64,000 bases of DNA from Phenylobacterium deserti (GTDB lineage Bacteria; Pseudomonadota; Alphaproteobacteria; Caulobacterales; Caulobacteraceae): NCBI GenBank assembly GCA_943332615.1, contig CALQQB010000001.1, positions 1-64,000 on the forward strand, in the 5' to 3' direction. A program made the translations under genes and the position numbers. This document shows positions 1-8,742 of the stretch, one piece after another. Positions within the stretch are counted from its first letter, which is position 1; every line of letters starts with the position of its first letter. The notes below the pieces were generated by a model that saw nothing but the letters and a program-made list of their open reading frames with translations, did no database searches and was not told where the DNA came from.

Positions 1-1
1 C

Positions 2-487
2 ATCGCGCTAATCGGGGCGGAGAACATCGCGGTGGCCGCGCGCCGGCCCGGCATCGTGGCGGTGATGTTTGCCGGCCTGCTGGCAGCCATGCTGGGCCTG
101 AAGCTTATGGGCCTCGGAACCCTGCCCTTCCTGCTGATCCTGGGGGCGGGGCTCTTCAGCGGCAGCTATCTGATGGTCTCCGGACGGCTTACCGACGCCG
201 GGCGCCTGCGGATGGTCATCACCCTCGTGTTCGGGCTGATCCATGGCTTCGGCTTCGCAGCCAACCTGCTGGAGATGCAGCTGCCGCCCGAGCGCCTGCT
301 AGAGCTACTGCTGGGCTTCAATCTGGGTGTCGAGGTTGGGCAACTGACCCTGGTGGTCGGGGTGAGCCTGTTGGTGCTTGCCCTGCGGCGGGTCAAATGG
401 GCCGCGCCGCGTCCGATCGTCGTCGACCTGGCGGCCAGCGGGCTGATGGGGATCGGCGTCTTCTGGTTCGTGACCCGCAGCTACTGA
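2..487 (+). CDS. HupE/UreJ-like membrane protein, C-terminal part (5' end outside window)
   Basis: The reading frame is open to the first base of the window, so the GTG at 32 in the ORF track is not the real start and only about 161 C-terminal residues are visible. The protein has four to five hydrophobic segments. It carries the short motifs LIGAEN, FGLIHGFGFA and GFNLGVEVGQ, which are typical of the HupE/UreJ_2 family of small membrane proteins related to nickel or cobalt permeases. The last helix ends in an aromatic, Arg-containing tail. Substrate cannot be told from this fragment. Its stop codon overlaps the end of the convergent broken thiolase gene. Confidence 0.7.
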   Translation: MALIGAENIAVAARRPGIVAVMFAGLLAAMLGLKLMGLGTLPFLLILGAGLFSGSYLMVSGRLTDAGRLRMVITLVFGLIHGFGFAANLLEMQLPPERLLELLLGFNLGVEVGQLTLVVGVSLLVLALRRVKWAAPRPIVVDLAASGLMGIGVFWFVTRSY

Positions 488-1698
488 ACGGCTGTCCTGT
501 CGGCGACCTCGATCACCAGGGCCATGGACGAATCGCCCTCCGCGCAGCCCTGGAAGAGCCCCAGCCCGCCGCCGCGCAACGCAAGTTCCTCGATCAACTC
601 GACGATGGCGCGCAGGCCGGTCGGTCCCTGCGGGTGGCCCCAGATCAGCGAGCAGCCATAGTTGTTCATGTTAATCAGGTCCGCGCCCGTTGCGCGCGCG
701 AAGGCGATGTCGTTCACCGCGAACGGGTTGTGCGACTTGATCGCCGCCGGGTCGCCGATGCCGACGCCGGCATTTGAAAGCGCCGCCTGGCTGGCGTCGA
801 TGGGCGCCTCGGGCATGAAGCCCAGCTAGGCGCGGCCCTGGCCGAAGCTGCGCAGCGTCACCCGGATCGACGGGGTCTTGGACATCGCGTTGGCCCGTTC
901 CGGGGTGGTCAGCACAAGGCCGACATTGACGTCCGCCGGATGGGTCTGGGTGCCGAAGCTGCCGTGCCGCCTTCGCGGGCCGGCCTGAGCTTGGCGAGGC
1001 CCTCGGCGGTCGTTGCGAAGACGCCCTCGTCGCCTTCCATGATTGCCTCCTCGCCGGTGAGGTTCGGCTTCGGTACCGAGAAGGGCAGCGTCATGTAGTG
1101 CTTCTGGAACGCCGGGTCGTCCGCGAGCGCGTCCTGGTACTGCTCGTAGCGGCGCACCGTGACGTCGTTCTGCTCGGAGGCGGTGATCTGGAACTTGCCG
1201 GCCACGTTCTCGGCGGTCTCCATCATCGAGTGCCCGCCGATGGCGTCGTGCATCAAGTTGTAGGTGACATGGTCCTCCGACTGGCCGTAGCCGCCGGGGC
1301 GGCGCGGGGCGGGATAGCAGATGTGCGCTCCGTTCGAGCAGCGGTCCGCCGCCAGCAGCAGGGCTTGGTCGGCGAGGCCCAGCTGCACCTCCGAGGGGCC
1401 GCGAACACCACCCGCGCGCCGGTGGCGCAGACCTGGTTCAGCATGTGGCCGGGCGTGCGTTCGGCCCCCAGCTCATGGAGCGGCCAGGGCGTGCCGTAGA
1501 ACGACTGCTGCTGGGCGTTGGTCATGCCACGACGCCGGTGTCGAAGCTGGCCGGGTCGATGTTGCAGGCGGCGAGCTCACGCTTGGCCACGTGGGCGGCG
1601 AAGCGCATGGCGTGCAGATGTTGCAGCTTGCCCTGCCACCTGGCGAACGGCGTCGACCAGTAGGCGCCGTAGGGGATCTCAACGCGGTCGAAGTCCAT
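481..1698 (-). pseudogene. Broken thiolase (acetyl-CoA acyltransferase-like) gene
   Basis: Joining three frames gives a near full-length thiolase of the lipid-transfer/SCP2-thiolase type. The N-terminus starts with ATG at 1698 (MDFDRVEIPYGAYW). The nucleophile region is NQVCATGAR, the middle has AADRCSNG and GGHSMMETAENV, and the C-terminus has NNYGCSLIWGHPQGPTG. Four lesions break it. Single-base deletions lie near 1524 (GVVG to MTNAQQQ), near 1400 (RVVFAA to EVQLGL) and near 962 (GT to SFGTQTHPADV), and an in-frame TAG is at 826-828. The lesions are spread over the gene, which favours real decay over one sequencing error. It precedes an acyl-CoA ligase on the same strand and was probably once part of that catabolic operon. 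Confidence 0.85.
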
Positions 1699-1709
1699 CG
1701 GAATTCCCC

Positions 1710-3263
1710 CTATTCGGGCTGGGCGAAGAGACGGCGCAGCTCGTCCTTGCGCAGCTTGCCCGAGGCGGTGCGCGGCAGGGCCTCGATGAAGCGGACGTGG
1801 GCCGGATGCTTGTAGCGCGCGATCAGCGGCTGACAGTGCGCCTGCACGTCGGCGGCGGCCAGGTCTGCGCCGGGCTGGGCGACCACGAAGGCCACGCCCA
1901 CCTCGCCCCAGCGCGCGTCGGCGACGCCCACCACGCCCACTTCACGCACACCGGCCAGAAGGCCGATCGCATTCTCCACCTCGGCCGGATAGACGTTCTC
2001 ACCGCCCGAAATGTACATGTCCTTCCAACGGTCGACGAGGAAGAGGTAGCCCTCTTCGTCGCGGTAGCCGGCGTCCCCGGTGTGGAACCAGCCGTCCTCG
2101 AGCGCCTTGGCGGACGCTTCGGGCTGGTTCCAATAGCCTGGCGTGATCGCCGGGCCCCTGAGCCAGACCTCCCCCGTCGCGCCCACCGGAACGGCGGCGC
2201 CGTCGGCATCGACGATGCGGATCTCCATGGCCGGAACCAGCAGGCCCACGGAGCCCGGCTTGGCGCGCGTCGCGTCAGGGTCGATGGGCATATGGGCGAC
2301 GGTGCCGGCCTCGGTCGAGCCGTAGCCGTTCACGACCGTGACCCCATCGGCGAGAAGAGCGTTGCAGAGCGCCGTAGGCAGTGGTGCTCCGCCAAGGAAC
2401 AAGCCCTTGAGGCGTGAGAAGTCCGCTGTGGCCCAGGCGGGATCGTCGCGCAGCATCTGGGCGATCTGCGGCACACCGAAGAAGTGGGTGACGCAGAGCA
2501 CTGGGTCTGAGAGCCGCGCCAGCGCCCCGCCGGGCGTGAAGCGGTCGGAGAGCAGCAGGGTCCCCCCGCACTGCAGGATGCAGCGGCAGGTCGCCATCAG
2601 GCCGACCGTGTGGAACATCGGCGTGTCGCAAAGCATCACCGAATGGCGGCTGACGTCGCCGATGGCGGTGAAGTTGAAGGCGTTCCAGAAAATCCCGGCG
2701 CGGGTGATCATCACTCCCTTGGGCCGGCCGGTGGTGCCGGAGGTGTAGAGGATCACGCAGGGGGCGCCGGGCGCGCCGGGTCTCGCGGCGGCGGGTTCGC
2801 AGGCGGCGAACTCGGCGCGGACGCCGGCGGAGGAGGCCAGGACCGCGGCCGGCCAGGCCTTGCCGGCGGCTTCAGCCTGGTCGGAGAACTCTGCGTCGAA
2901 GAGGATCAGCGCCGGCTTGGCGTCGTCCGCCAGCTCGGCGATCTCGGCCGCCGTCAGCCGCCAGTTGAGCGGAGTGAAGATCGCGCCCGACCGCTCGCAG
3001 GCGTACATCAGAACCAGGCTTTCCAAGCCGTTGCGGGCGATGGTCGCCACCCGGGCGCCGAAAGGCTCGACCACCCGGGCGGCCAGCCAGGCGACGCCCT
3101 GCGCCACCAGCCGGTCGAGCTCGCCATAGGTGAGGGTCTCGCCGGTTCGCAGGTCGACGCAGGCGCGCCGTCCGGCGAGCGCGCCGGCGTGGTAGGCAAT
3201 GGCGTCGAGATCGGTCCAGGCGGCAGGCGCGCCTACGGCCGCCGCCTCGCGCACGCCATCCAT
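1710..3263 (-). CDS. AMP-dependent acyl-CoA synthetase/ligase
   Basis: A 517-residue member of the ANL adenylating-enzyme family that would activate a carboxylic acid to its CoA thioester through an acyl-AMP. The P-loop-like motif YTSGTTGRPKGV lies near residue 170 and GYGSTEAG near 315. The hinge and C-terminal motifs are YISGGENVYPAEVE and the catalytic-lysine motif RTASGKLRKDEL. Length is normal for the family. The start at 3263 has GGGAGA upstream. It lies 11 bp upstream of the broken thiolase in the direction of transcription and diverges from the amidohydrolase gene. The substrate is not readable from sequence; a fatty or aromatic acid fed into the nearby CoA transferase and dehydratase genes is an inference. 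Confidence 0.9.
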   Translation of the reverse strand: MDGVREAAAVGAPAAWTDLDAIAYHAGALAGRRACVDLRTGETLTYGELDRLVAQGVAWLAARVVEPFGARVATIARNGLESLVLMYACERSGAIFTPLNWRLTAAEIAELADDAKPALILFDAEFSDQAEAAGKAWPAAVLASSAGVRAEFAACEPAAARPGAPGAPCVILYTSGTTGRPKGVMITRAGIFWNAFNFTAIGDVSRHSVMLCDTPMFHTVGLMATCRCILQCGGTLLLSDRFTPGGALARLSDPVLCVTHFFGVPQIAQMLRDDPAWATADFSRLKGLFLGGAPLPTALCNALLADGVTVVNGYGSTEAGTVAHMPIDPDATRAKPGSVGLLVPAMEIRIVDADGAAVPVGATGEVWLRGPAITPGYWNQPEASAKALEDGWFHTGDAGYRDEEGYLFLVDRWKDMYISGGENVYPAEVENAIGLLAGVREVGVVGVADARWGEVGVAFVVAQPGADLAAADVQAHCQPLIARYKHPAHVRFIEALPRTASGKLRKDELRRLFAQPE

Positions 3264-3346
3264 CCCGGTCTCCCATGCTGGTGTGTTGCGAAAATTGTAT
3301 ATGACTTATAATCATCTCGGTCTAGCGCTGGCTCGGAGACACGTCC

Positions 3347-4171
3347 ATGGACCTCTCGCTGACCGATGGTGACCTGCCCCGAGGGGCTTGGGATTGCCAT
3401 ACCCATGTGTTCGGGTCGTTCGAGGCCTACCCCTTGCGGCGGCCGGGCCCGGGCACGCCCAATCCCGAGGCTGCCATCGAGGCGCTGATGGCGATGCACG
3501 CGGAGCTGGGGATCGCCCATGGCTGCCTCGTCCAGCCGGTGGAGTACGGGTGGGACCACAGCTATCTCCTGCACGCGCTGGCCGCTGCCGAGGGCGCCTA
3601 TGTGGGCGTGGCCATGGCCGATCCGGATCTCGGCCGGGCGGCAATGGCGCGGTTGGCGGCCGGCGGCGTCGGGGCGCTGCGGTTCATGTTCTTCGATCAG
3701 GCCAAGCTGACCCCGACGCGCGACGCGCTGATGGGAGGCGTCGCCGCGGCGCGCGACCTTGGCTGGCGCCTGCGGGTGTTGGGCTCGCCGGCCAACCATC
3801 CCGAACTCTTCGCCGTCCTGGAGGCCGTCGAGGACGTGCCGATCCTGCTGGAGCACATGGCCATGAGCGGGCCCGGACCGGTCGGCGAGGGCCTGGCGCG
3901 GATGCTGGCCAAGCCGAACGTGTGGCTGATGCTCTCGTCGGGCCACCGGCGCTCGCGGGAGCCGCCGCCTTGGCGGGACATGGCCGAGACATGCGCGGCT
4001 CTCTACGCCCTGGCGCCGCGTCGCTGCGTGTGGGGCAGCGACTGGCCCTACCTGGGCGCGGGCCCGCGGATCGACGAGCGCGATGCGCTGGCCCTGCTGG
4101 CGAGCTACCTGCCGGACGAGGCGGCCTGGCGCGCGGTGATGGCCGGCAATCCGGCCGCCTTGAATGCCTAG
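3347..4171 (+). CDS. Amidohydrolase_2 family metal-dependent hydrolase
   Basis: A 274-residue TIM-barrel amidohydrolase of the type that includes 2-pyrone-4,6-dicarboxylate lactonase. The first metal-ligand motif WDCHTHVFG is near residue 16. HLL-type ligand positions follow (LLEHMAMSG), and the C-terminal WGSDWPYLG motif supplies the catalytic Asp. There is no signal peptide, so it acts in the cytoplasm. Family members hydrolyse lactones or decarboxylate aromatic acids, which fits a ring-degradation cluster, but the actual substrate is unknown. Its 3' end overlaps the convergent nitroreductase by 4 bp. Confidence 0.85.
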   Translation: MDLSLTDGDLPRGAWDCHTHVFGSFEAYPLRRPGPGTPNPEAAIEALMAMHAELGIAHGCLVQPVEYGWDHSYLLHALAAAEGAYVGVAMADPDLGRAAMARLAAGGVGALRFMFFDQAKLTPTRDALMGGVAAARDLGWRLRVLGSPANHPELFAVLEAVEDVPILLEHMAMSGPGPVGEGLARMLAKPNVWLMLSSGHRRSREPPPWRDMAETCAALYALAPRRCVWGSDWPYLGAGPRIDERDALALLASYLPDEAAWRAVMAGNPAALNA

Positions 4172-5004
4172 CGCAACTCGAAACCTAAGCTCTCCAGGGC
4201 GGCGCGCAGTCGCTCGCGGCCGTTCAGTCCCTTCAGCACCCCGAGGCGATCGGCGACGATCTTCGACCAGGCCACCTCCGCCATCCCTTGCGCGCGCTGG
4301 AAGCCGCTGAGTGTGACGTCGTAGCGGGCGACGGCCTCGTCCGCCTGCGCCGGGTCATAGGTCTCGCGATGCAGCACTGCCTCCTGCGGAAGGCGGGGCT
4401 TCACCGACGTCGGACGTTCCGGGTCGGGCTTGCCGACGCAAAGGCCGAAGAGCGGCATCACCCGGGGCGGCAGGCCCAGCTCGGCGGCCACGGCCTGCGG
4501 ATGGTTGCGAATGCCGCCGATATAGACCGAGCCCAGGCCCAGCGACTCCAGCGCCGCCACCGCGCTCTGGGCGGCCAGCGTCGCGTCAACCACCGCCACC
4601 AGGAAGCTCTCGACATAGTCGATGCCTTCGCGGCCGCCGCCGGCCTGGGCCGAGAGCCGCTCGGCGCGGGCGAGGTCGGCCAGCCACACCAGGAAGAGCG
4701 GCGCCTGGACCACGTGCTTCTGGTCGCCCACCAGGGCCGCAAGCCGCGCCTTGCGGTCGGGCTCCTCCACCGCCACCACGGTCCAGACCTGCAGGTTAGA
4801 GGAGGTGGAGGCCGACTGGGCGGCGGCGACCAGGGTCTCCAGCGTGCCCGGCGCCAGCGGCTCGTCGAGGTAGCGGCGGACCGACCGGTGGCCGAGCAGG
4901 GTGCGGATGGTCTCGTTGAGCCGCAGCGGGGCGGCCGGCGCGTGGTCGCCATAACGCTCCCGCAGGAGGCCTTCTGGAGGCGGGGCCATGGTGAGGTCTG
5001 GCAT
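4168..5004 (-). CDS. Nitroreductase-family NAD(P)H-dependent flavin oxidoreductase
   Basis: An FMN-dependent nitroreductase-fold protein of about 278 residues. The motif TLLGHRSVRRYLDEPL near the N-terminus is the usual FMN-phosphate-binding segment, followed by AAQSASTSSNLQVW. GLGSVYIGGIRNHP and LFGLCVGKPD match the NfsA/Frp-type larger nitroreductases. I chose ATG 5004 (MPDLTMAPP), preceded by AAGGAC, over the longer ORF start at 5088. The extra 28 residues there are Arg/Pro-rich and not family-like. It could reduce quinone, nitro or enone substrates in the surrounding catabolic region; the specific role is unknown. Confidence 0.85.
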   Translation of the reverse strand: MPDLTMAPPPEGLLRERYGDHAPAAPLRLNETIRTLLGHRSVRRYLDEPLAPGTLETLVAAAQSASTSSNLQVWTVVAVEEPDRKARLAALVGDQKHVVQAPLFLVWLADLARAERLSAQAGGGREGIDYVESFLVAVVDATLAAQSAVAALESLGLGSVYIGGIRNHPQAVAAELGLPPRVMPLFGLCVGKPDPERPTSVKPRLPQEAVLHRETYDPAQADEAVARYDVTLSGFQRAQGMAEVAWSKIVADRLGVLKGLNGRERLRAALESLGFELR

Positions 5005-5163
5005 GGTCAGTCCTTGGCCGGCCGCTACGAGCCACGGCGCTGGGGCGTCTGCGGTGCGCTGGACGGGATTGCCCGCGCGGCGAAACAAGCTTTTACTTAT
5101 GCTCTAAATGCATCTCGTGACAATTGCCTCAAGATGTATCGGACCCGCGGAGAAAGCTCAGCC

Positions 5164-5988
5164 ATGCGTCAACCCCGGACCGCCGTTCTGCTGGCCCTGG
5201 TGCTTGCGTCAGGGGTCCCGAGTTTCGCGGCCGCCGCCAAGCCTTCCACGGCGCACGCGGCGGCTAGCATGCCGGACTGGAGCGGCGCATGGGCCCGCGC
5301 CAGCGGCGGGTTCTACGAAGCCAGCCCGGGGGCTACGGCTTTCGATCCGAAGCTGCCGCCCCACTCCGTGCCGACCCACCCGCCCTACAACGCCAAGTTC
5401 GAGGCGATCTTCCAGGAAAACCTCAAGCGCATCGCCGCGGAGCGCTATCCCGACCCGATCAGCATCTGCGGCACGCCGGCCGGTTGGCCCCGGCTCCTGG
5501 GCACGCCCGACGCCTACGAGTTCGTGGTGCGTCCCGAGCAGACCTGGATCCTCAGCGAGAACGGTCCCAACGTGATGCGGATCTACACTGACGGACGCGG
5601 CCATCCGAAGCCGGACGACATGTGGCTCACCTACACCGGCAACAACGTCGGGCACTGGGACCGCGACACCCTGGTGTTCGACTCCATCGGCATGAAGGGC
5701 GTCGGCTCGGTGATCCTCGGCCGGGGTGGCGTGGTGATGAGCGACAAGCTGCACGTGAGCACGCGGATGCGGCTGATCGCCCCGGATCGGCTGATGATCG
5801 CCATGGTGCTGGACGATCCCGACGCCCTGACCGCGCCCTGGCCGCTGACCTTCACCTTCACGCGCCTGCCGAAGGGGAGTTGGGTCTACGACTACGCTTG
5901 CGCCGAGAACAACCGCAATCCGATCCGGCCCGACGGCAAGACGCTGACCTTGGACACCAACGGCAAGGTGGTCGACACTTCGCCCTGA
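5164..5988 (+). CDS. Exported protein of unknown function
   Basis: A 274-residue protein that is the real gene inside the long ORF 4288-5988. The start at ATG 5164 gives a clear signal peptide (TAVLLALVLASGVPSFAAAA), whereas the upstream part of the ORF is antisense to the nitroreductase. The mature part has conserved-looking blocks such as NVMRIYTDGRGHP and TYTGNNVGHWDRDTLVFDS. I recognise this pattern from exported proteins of unknown function in sphingomonads and caulobacters, where they accompany catabolic gene sets. No catalytic motif is evident. Localisation is predicted periplasmic. Confidence 0.75.
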   Translation: MRQPRTAVLLALVLASGVPSFAAAAKPSTAHAAASMPDWSGAWARASGGFYEASPGATAFDPKLPPHSVPTHPPYNAKFEAIFQENLKRIAAERYPDPISICGTPAGWPRLLGTPDAYEFVVRPEQTWILSENGPNVMRIYTDGRGHPKPDDMWLTYTGNNVGHWDRDTLVFDSIGMKGVGSVILGRGGVVMSDKLHVSTRMRLIAPDRLMIAMVLDDPDALTAPWPLTFTFTRLPKGSWVYDYACAENNRNPIRPDGKTLTLDTNGKVVDTSP

Positions 5989-6000
5989 CCGCAGTTCAGC

Positions 6001-6022
6001 CTATAGTTCATATCATTCGTAT
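6001..6022 (+). promoter_or_regulatory. Shared 21-22 bp candidate operator, copy A
   Basis: CTATAGTTCATATCATTCGT lies in an AT-rich island 87 bp before the CoA transferase start. A near copy occurs in reverse orientation at 13927-13947 before another gene of the same cluster. It overlaps the perfect palindrome GTATATATATAC at 6019-6030. Likely a regulator or promoter site; the regulator is unknown. Confidence 0.4.
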
Positions 6023-6108
6023 ATATATACCTTGACCCCTATCGAGCCGCATCTGAGAGTGGTGAAGGTCGCCGCTTCAACCCGCGCAAACGCCCCGGGA
6101 GCACATCG

Positions 6109-7353
6109 TTGTCAGAACCAGAGTCCGCTAAGGGCCCCCTTTCAGGCGTGGTCGTCCTAGACCTGACGCGGGCGCTCGCGGGGCCGTTCGGCACCCTGCT
6201 GCTGGCCGGCCTCGGCGCGACGGTGATCCGGCTGGAAGAGCCGAAGGGCGATGGCCGCGAGAGCGCGCCGTTCCTCGGCAAAGGCGGCGCCAGCCTGCGC
6301 CGCATGGCGCCGGACGATGTCTCCATCGCCCACGTGATCCGTCACCGTGGCAAGCAGTCGATCACCCTCAACCTGAAGCACGGGGATGCGCGGCGGATCT
6401 TCGCCGACCTCGCCGCCCACGCCGACGTGGTGGTGGAAAACTACACCCGCGGCACGGCCGAGCGGCTAGGGGTCGGCTACTCCCAGGCCCGGGCCGTGAA
6501 GCCGGACATCATCTATTGCTCGATCAGCGGCTTCGGCCAGGAAGGCTCGGTCGGCGGCGGCAAGGCCATGGACGGGATCATCCAGGCGCTCTCCGGCATC
6601 ATGATGACCAGCGGCGCGGCAGAGGATCCGCCGGTCCGCATCGGGGTCCCCTTCGCCGACCTGGGCACGCCGCTGTTCGCGGTGATCGGCATCGTCTCGG
6701 CGCTGTTCCATCATGCGAAGACCGGCGAGGGCCAGCACATCGACGTCTCCATGCTGGGGGCAATGACCGCGCTACAGGCAGCCGAGCCTTTCAAGGTCCT
6801 GGAGGACCTGGGCGTGCCGATGCGGACTGGCAACACCGTGCCGCGCCTCTCGCCCTTCGGGGTCTATCCGGCCAGCGATGGCGACGTGGTCATCTGCTGC
6901 TCGGGCGACCTGAATTTCCACAAGCTGATGACCGTCATGCAGCGCCCGGACCTGGAAGCCGACGCCCGCTATGCGAGCCAGACGGCCAGGCTGGAGAACT
7001 ACCACTCGCTGGACCTGCAGGTCGCAGCCTGGACCGCCACCTTGCCGATCGCCGAGATCACCGAGCGGTTGGACGCCGCCGGCATTGCCGCGGCCGAGGT
7101 GCGCAACCCCGACCAGGCGATCCGCGACGAACGCGTCCAGGCGCGCGGCGAGGTTGTCGCCCTGCAGCACCCCGATCATGGCGCTACCCAGGAGATCTAC
7201 GGACCCGGCGTGCCGATCGTCTTCTCGCGCACCACGGCCGGCCTCGATCCGAAGACCGCCAAGCTCGGCCAGCACAACTTGGAGGTCTACGCCCAGATGC
7301 TCGGCTACTCGGCTGAAGAGATCGAACGGCTGCGATCCGAGAAGGCGATCTAG
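6109..7353 (+). CDS. CaiB/BaiF class III CoA transferase, atypical active site
   Basis: A 414-residue class III CoA transferase that would move CoA between carboxylic acids. The N-terminal Rossmann part has DLTRALAGPFGTLLLAGLGA, followed by VVVENYTRGTAERLG and SISGFGQEG. The segment TGEGQHIDVSML normally leads directly into the nucleophilic Asp of the family, but here the residue is Gly (SMLGAM), so the standard aspartyl-CoA mechanism looks impaired or altered. The start is TTG 6109 with GGGAG upstream. The next gene begins on the base after its stop codon, so the two are surely cotranscribed with the dehydratase genes. Confidence 0.85.
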   Translation: MSEPESAKGPLSGVVVLDLTRALAGPFGTLLLAGLGATVIRLEEPKGDGRESAPFLGKGGASLRRMAPDDVSIAHVIRHRGKQSITLNLKHGDARRIFADLAAHADVVVENYTRGTAERLGVGYSQARAVKPDIIYCSISGFGQEGSVGGGKAMDGIIQALSGIMMTSGAAEDPPVRIGVPFADLGTPLFAVIGIVSALFHHAKTGEGQHIDVSMLGAMTALQAAEPFKVLEDLGVPMRTGNTVPRLSPFGVYPASDGDVVICCSGDLNFHKLMTVMQRPDLEADARYASQTARLENYHSLDLQVAAWTATLPIAEITERLDAAGIAAAEVRNPDQAIRDERVQARGEVVALQHPDHGATQEIYGPGVPIVFSRTTAGLDPKTAKLGQHNLEVYAQMLGYSAEEIERLRSEKAI

Positions 7354-8742
7354 ATGGCCAAGGCAGCAGAGCCGGCGGCGAGCGCGGACGTCCTCTTCGG
7401 CGCGCCGGGCGCGGCGTGGCGTCCCTATCAGATGTTCCTGCTCGGCGTACTGCTGCTGGTGGCCATGTCGAGCTATCTCGATCGCCAGATCATGTCGTTG
7501 CTGCAGGAGGCCATCAAGAAGGACCTCCTGCTCAGCGACTGGGAGCTTGGCCTGGTGAGCGGCCCGGCCTTCGCGCTGCTGCATTCGATCGCAGGCCTGC
7601 CGATGGCCCGGCTCGCCGAGCGGATGAACCGGCCCCGGCTGCTTTCCGCCGCCATCGTGGTCTGGTCGACGATGACGGCGTTCTGCGCGCTCGCCACCAA
7701 CTTCGTGATGTTGGGTCTCGGCCGAATGGGCGTCGGCATGGGCGAGGGCGGCTGCAACCCGATCTGCCACGCCCTGGTGGCCGACAACTTCTCCGTCCGC
7801 CAGCGCGGCAAGGCGATGGCGGTGCTGTCCGCGGCCTCGCCCCTGGCGGCGATCTTCGCCCCGCTGATCGCTGGCGCGGTCGCCCTGACTTGGGGCTGGC
7901 GGGCGGCATTCGTCGTCGTCGGCCTGCCGGGCCTGCTGCTGGCCGTGCTGGTCTGGTTCACCCTGAAAGAGCCGCGCGCGGCGCGCACGGCGGATTCACC
8001 GCCAGCGCGGTCGTTCGCGACGGACCTGAAGTGGCTGTTGGGCAACCGCGCCTTCGTGTTCGTCTTCCTCGCCGGCGCCTTCCAGGGCATCGGCGTTCAG
8101 GGCACCGGGATCTTCACCGCCTCCTTCGTGATGCGGGCCTACCACCTGAACATCGCCGAGGCCGGCGGCATCCTGAGCTTCCGGGGCCTCGCATCCCTGG
8201 GCGCCACGGCGCTTGGCGGCTACCTGGCCGACCGCTTTGCGGGCCCTCGCGGGCGGTCCTACGTCCTGGTGCCCTGCATGGGAGCCGCGCTGGCGTTCAG
8301 CTTCTTCTTCTGGGCGTTCACGGCCACGCACGCGGTGATCTCGATCGGTCTGCTGATGGCGGGCGCCTGCGCCGCCGAACTGAAGAACGGCCCCAACTTC
8401 GCGGCCATCCAGAACATGGTGCCCTCGCACATGCGCTCGACGGCTGTGGCGGTCTTTTTCCTGGCCGCTACTGTGGTGGGCACCGCCGTCGGCGCGTCGC
8501 TGGTGGGCGGGATCAGCGACATGACGGCGGCGCGGGTCTTCCCAGCGAATCTCGGCGACTACGCGGCCTTCTGCCCCGGCGGCAGGTCCATCGCGAGCGC
8601 GGGGCCGGCTGCGGCGGCGGCCTGCGCGACGGCATCGGCCGAGGGACTGCGCACGGCGCTCGCGGCCATTTCCTTCGCCTTCCTCGGCTCGTCGATCTGC
8701 TTCTTCCTCGCCAGCCGCAAGATCACGATCAACACCGATTGA
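7354..8742 (+). CDS. MFS transporter, spinster-like
   Basis: A 462-residue major facilitator with about 12 membrane segments. It has the loop 2-3 signature region (LAERMNRPRLL) and, in helix 4, the GRMGVGMGEGGCNP motif seen in spinster/organic-acid MFS carriers of sphingomonads and caulobacters. It starts directly after the CoA transferase stop and overlaps the next start in TGATG. Operon position suggests it imports the substrate of the CoA transferase and dehydratase pathway. The substrate is not known. Confidence 0.85.
   Translation: MAKAAEPAASADVLFGAPGAAWRPYQMFLLGVLLLVAMSSYLDRQIMSLLQEAIKKDLLLSDWELGLVSGPAFALLHSIAGLPMARLAERMNRPRLLSAAIVVWSTMTAFCALATNFVMLGLGRMGVGMGEGGCNPICHALVADNFSVRQRGKAMAVLSAASPLAAIFAPLIAGAVALTWGWRAAFVVVGLPGLLLAVLVWFTLKEPRAARTADSPPARSFATDLKWLLGNRAFVFVFLAGAFQGIGVQGTGIFTASFVMRAYHLNIAEAGGILSFRGLASLGATALGGYLADRFAGPRGRSYVLVPCMGAALAFSFFFWAFTATHAVISIGLLMAGACAAELKNGPNFAAIQNMVPSHMRSTAVAVFFLAATVVGTAVGASLVGGISDMTAARVFPANLGDYAAFCPGGRSIASAGPAAAAACATASAEGLRTALAAISFAFLGSSICFFLASRKITINTD

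Noticed and set aside
481-1698. The TAG within the thiolase read as pyrrolysine
   Set aside because: There are also three frameshifts in the gene and no pyl genes in the window.
3290-3320. AT-rich TATATGACTTATAATCAT between ligase and amidohydrolase as another copy of the shared operator
   Set aside because: It does not align with the CTATAGTTC motif beyond general AT richness; treated as ordinary promoter DNA.
4288-5163. N-terminal 290 residues of ORF 4288-5988
   Set aside because: They are antisense to the nitroreductase; the signal peptide at 5164 marks the real start.
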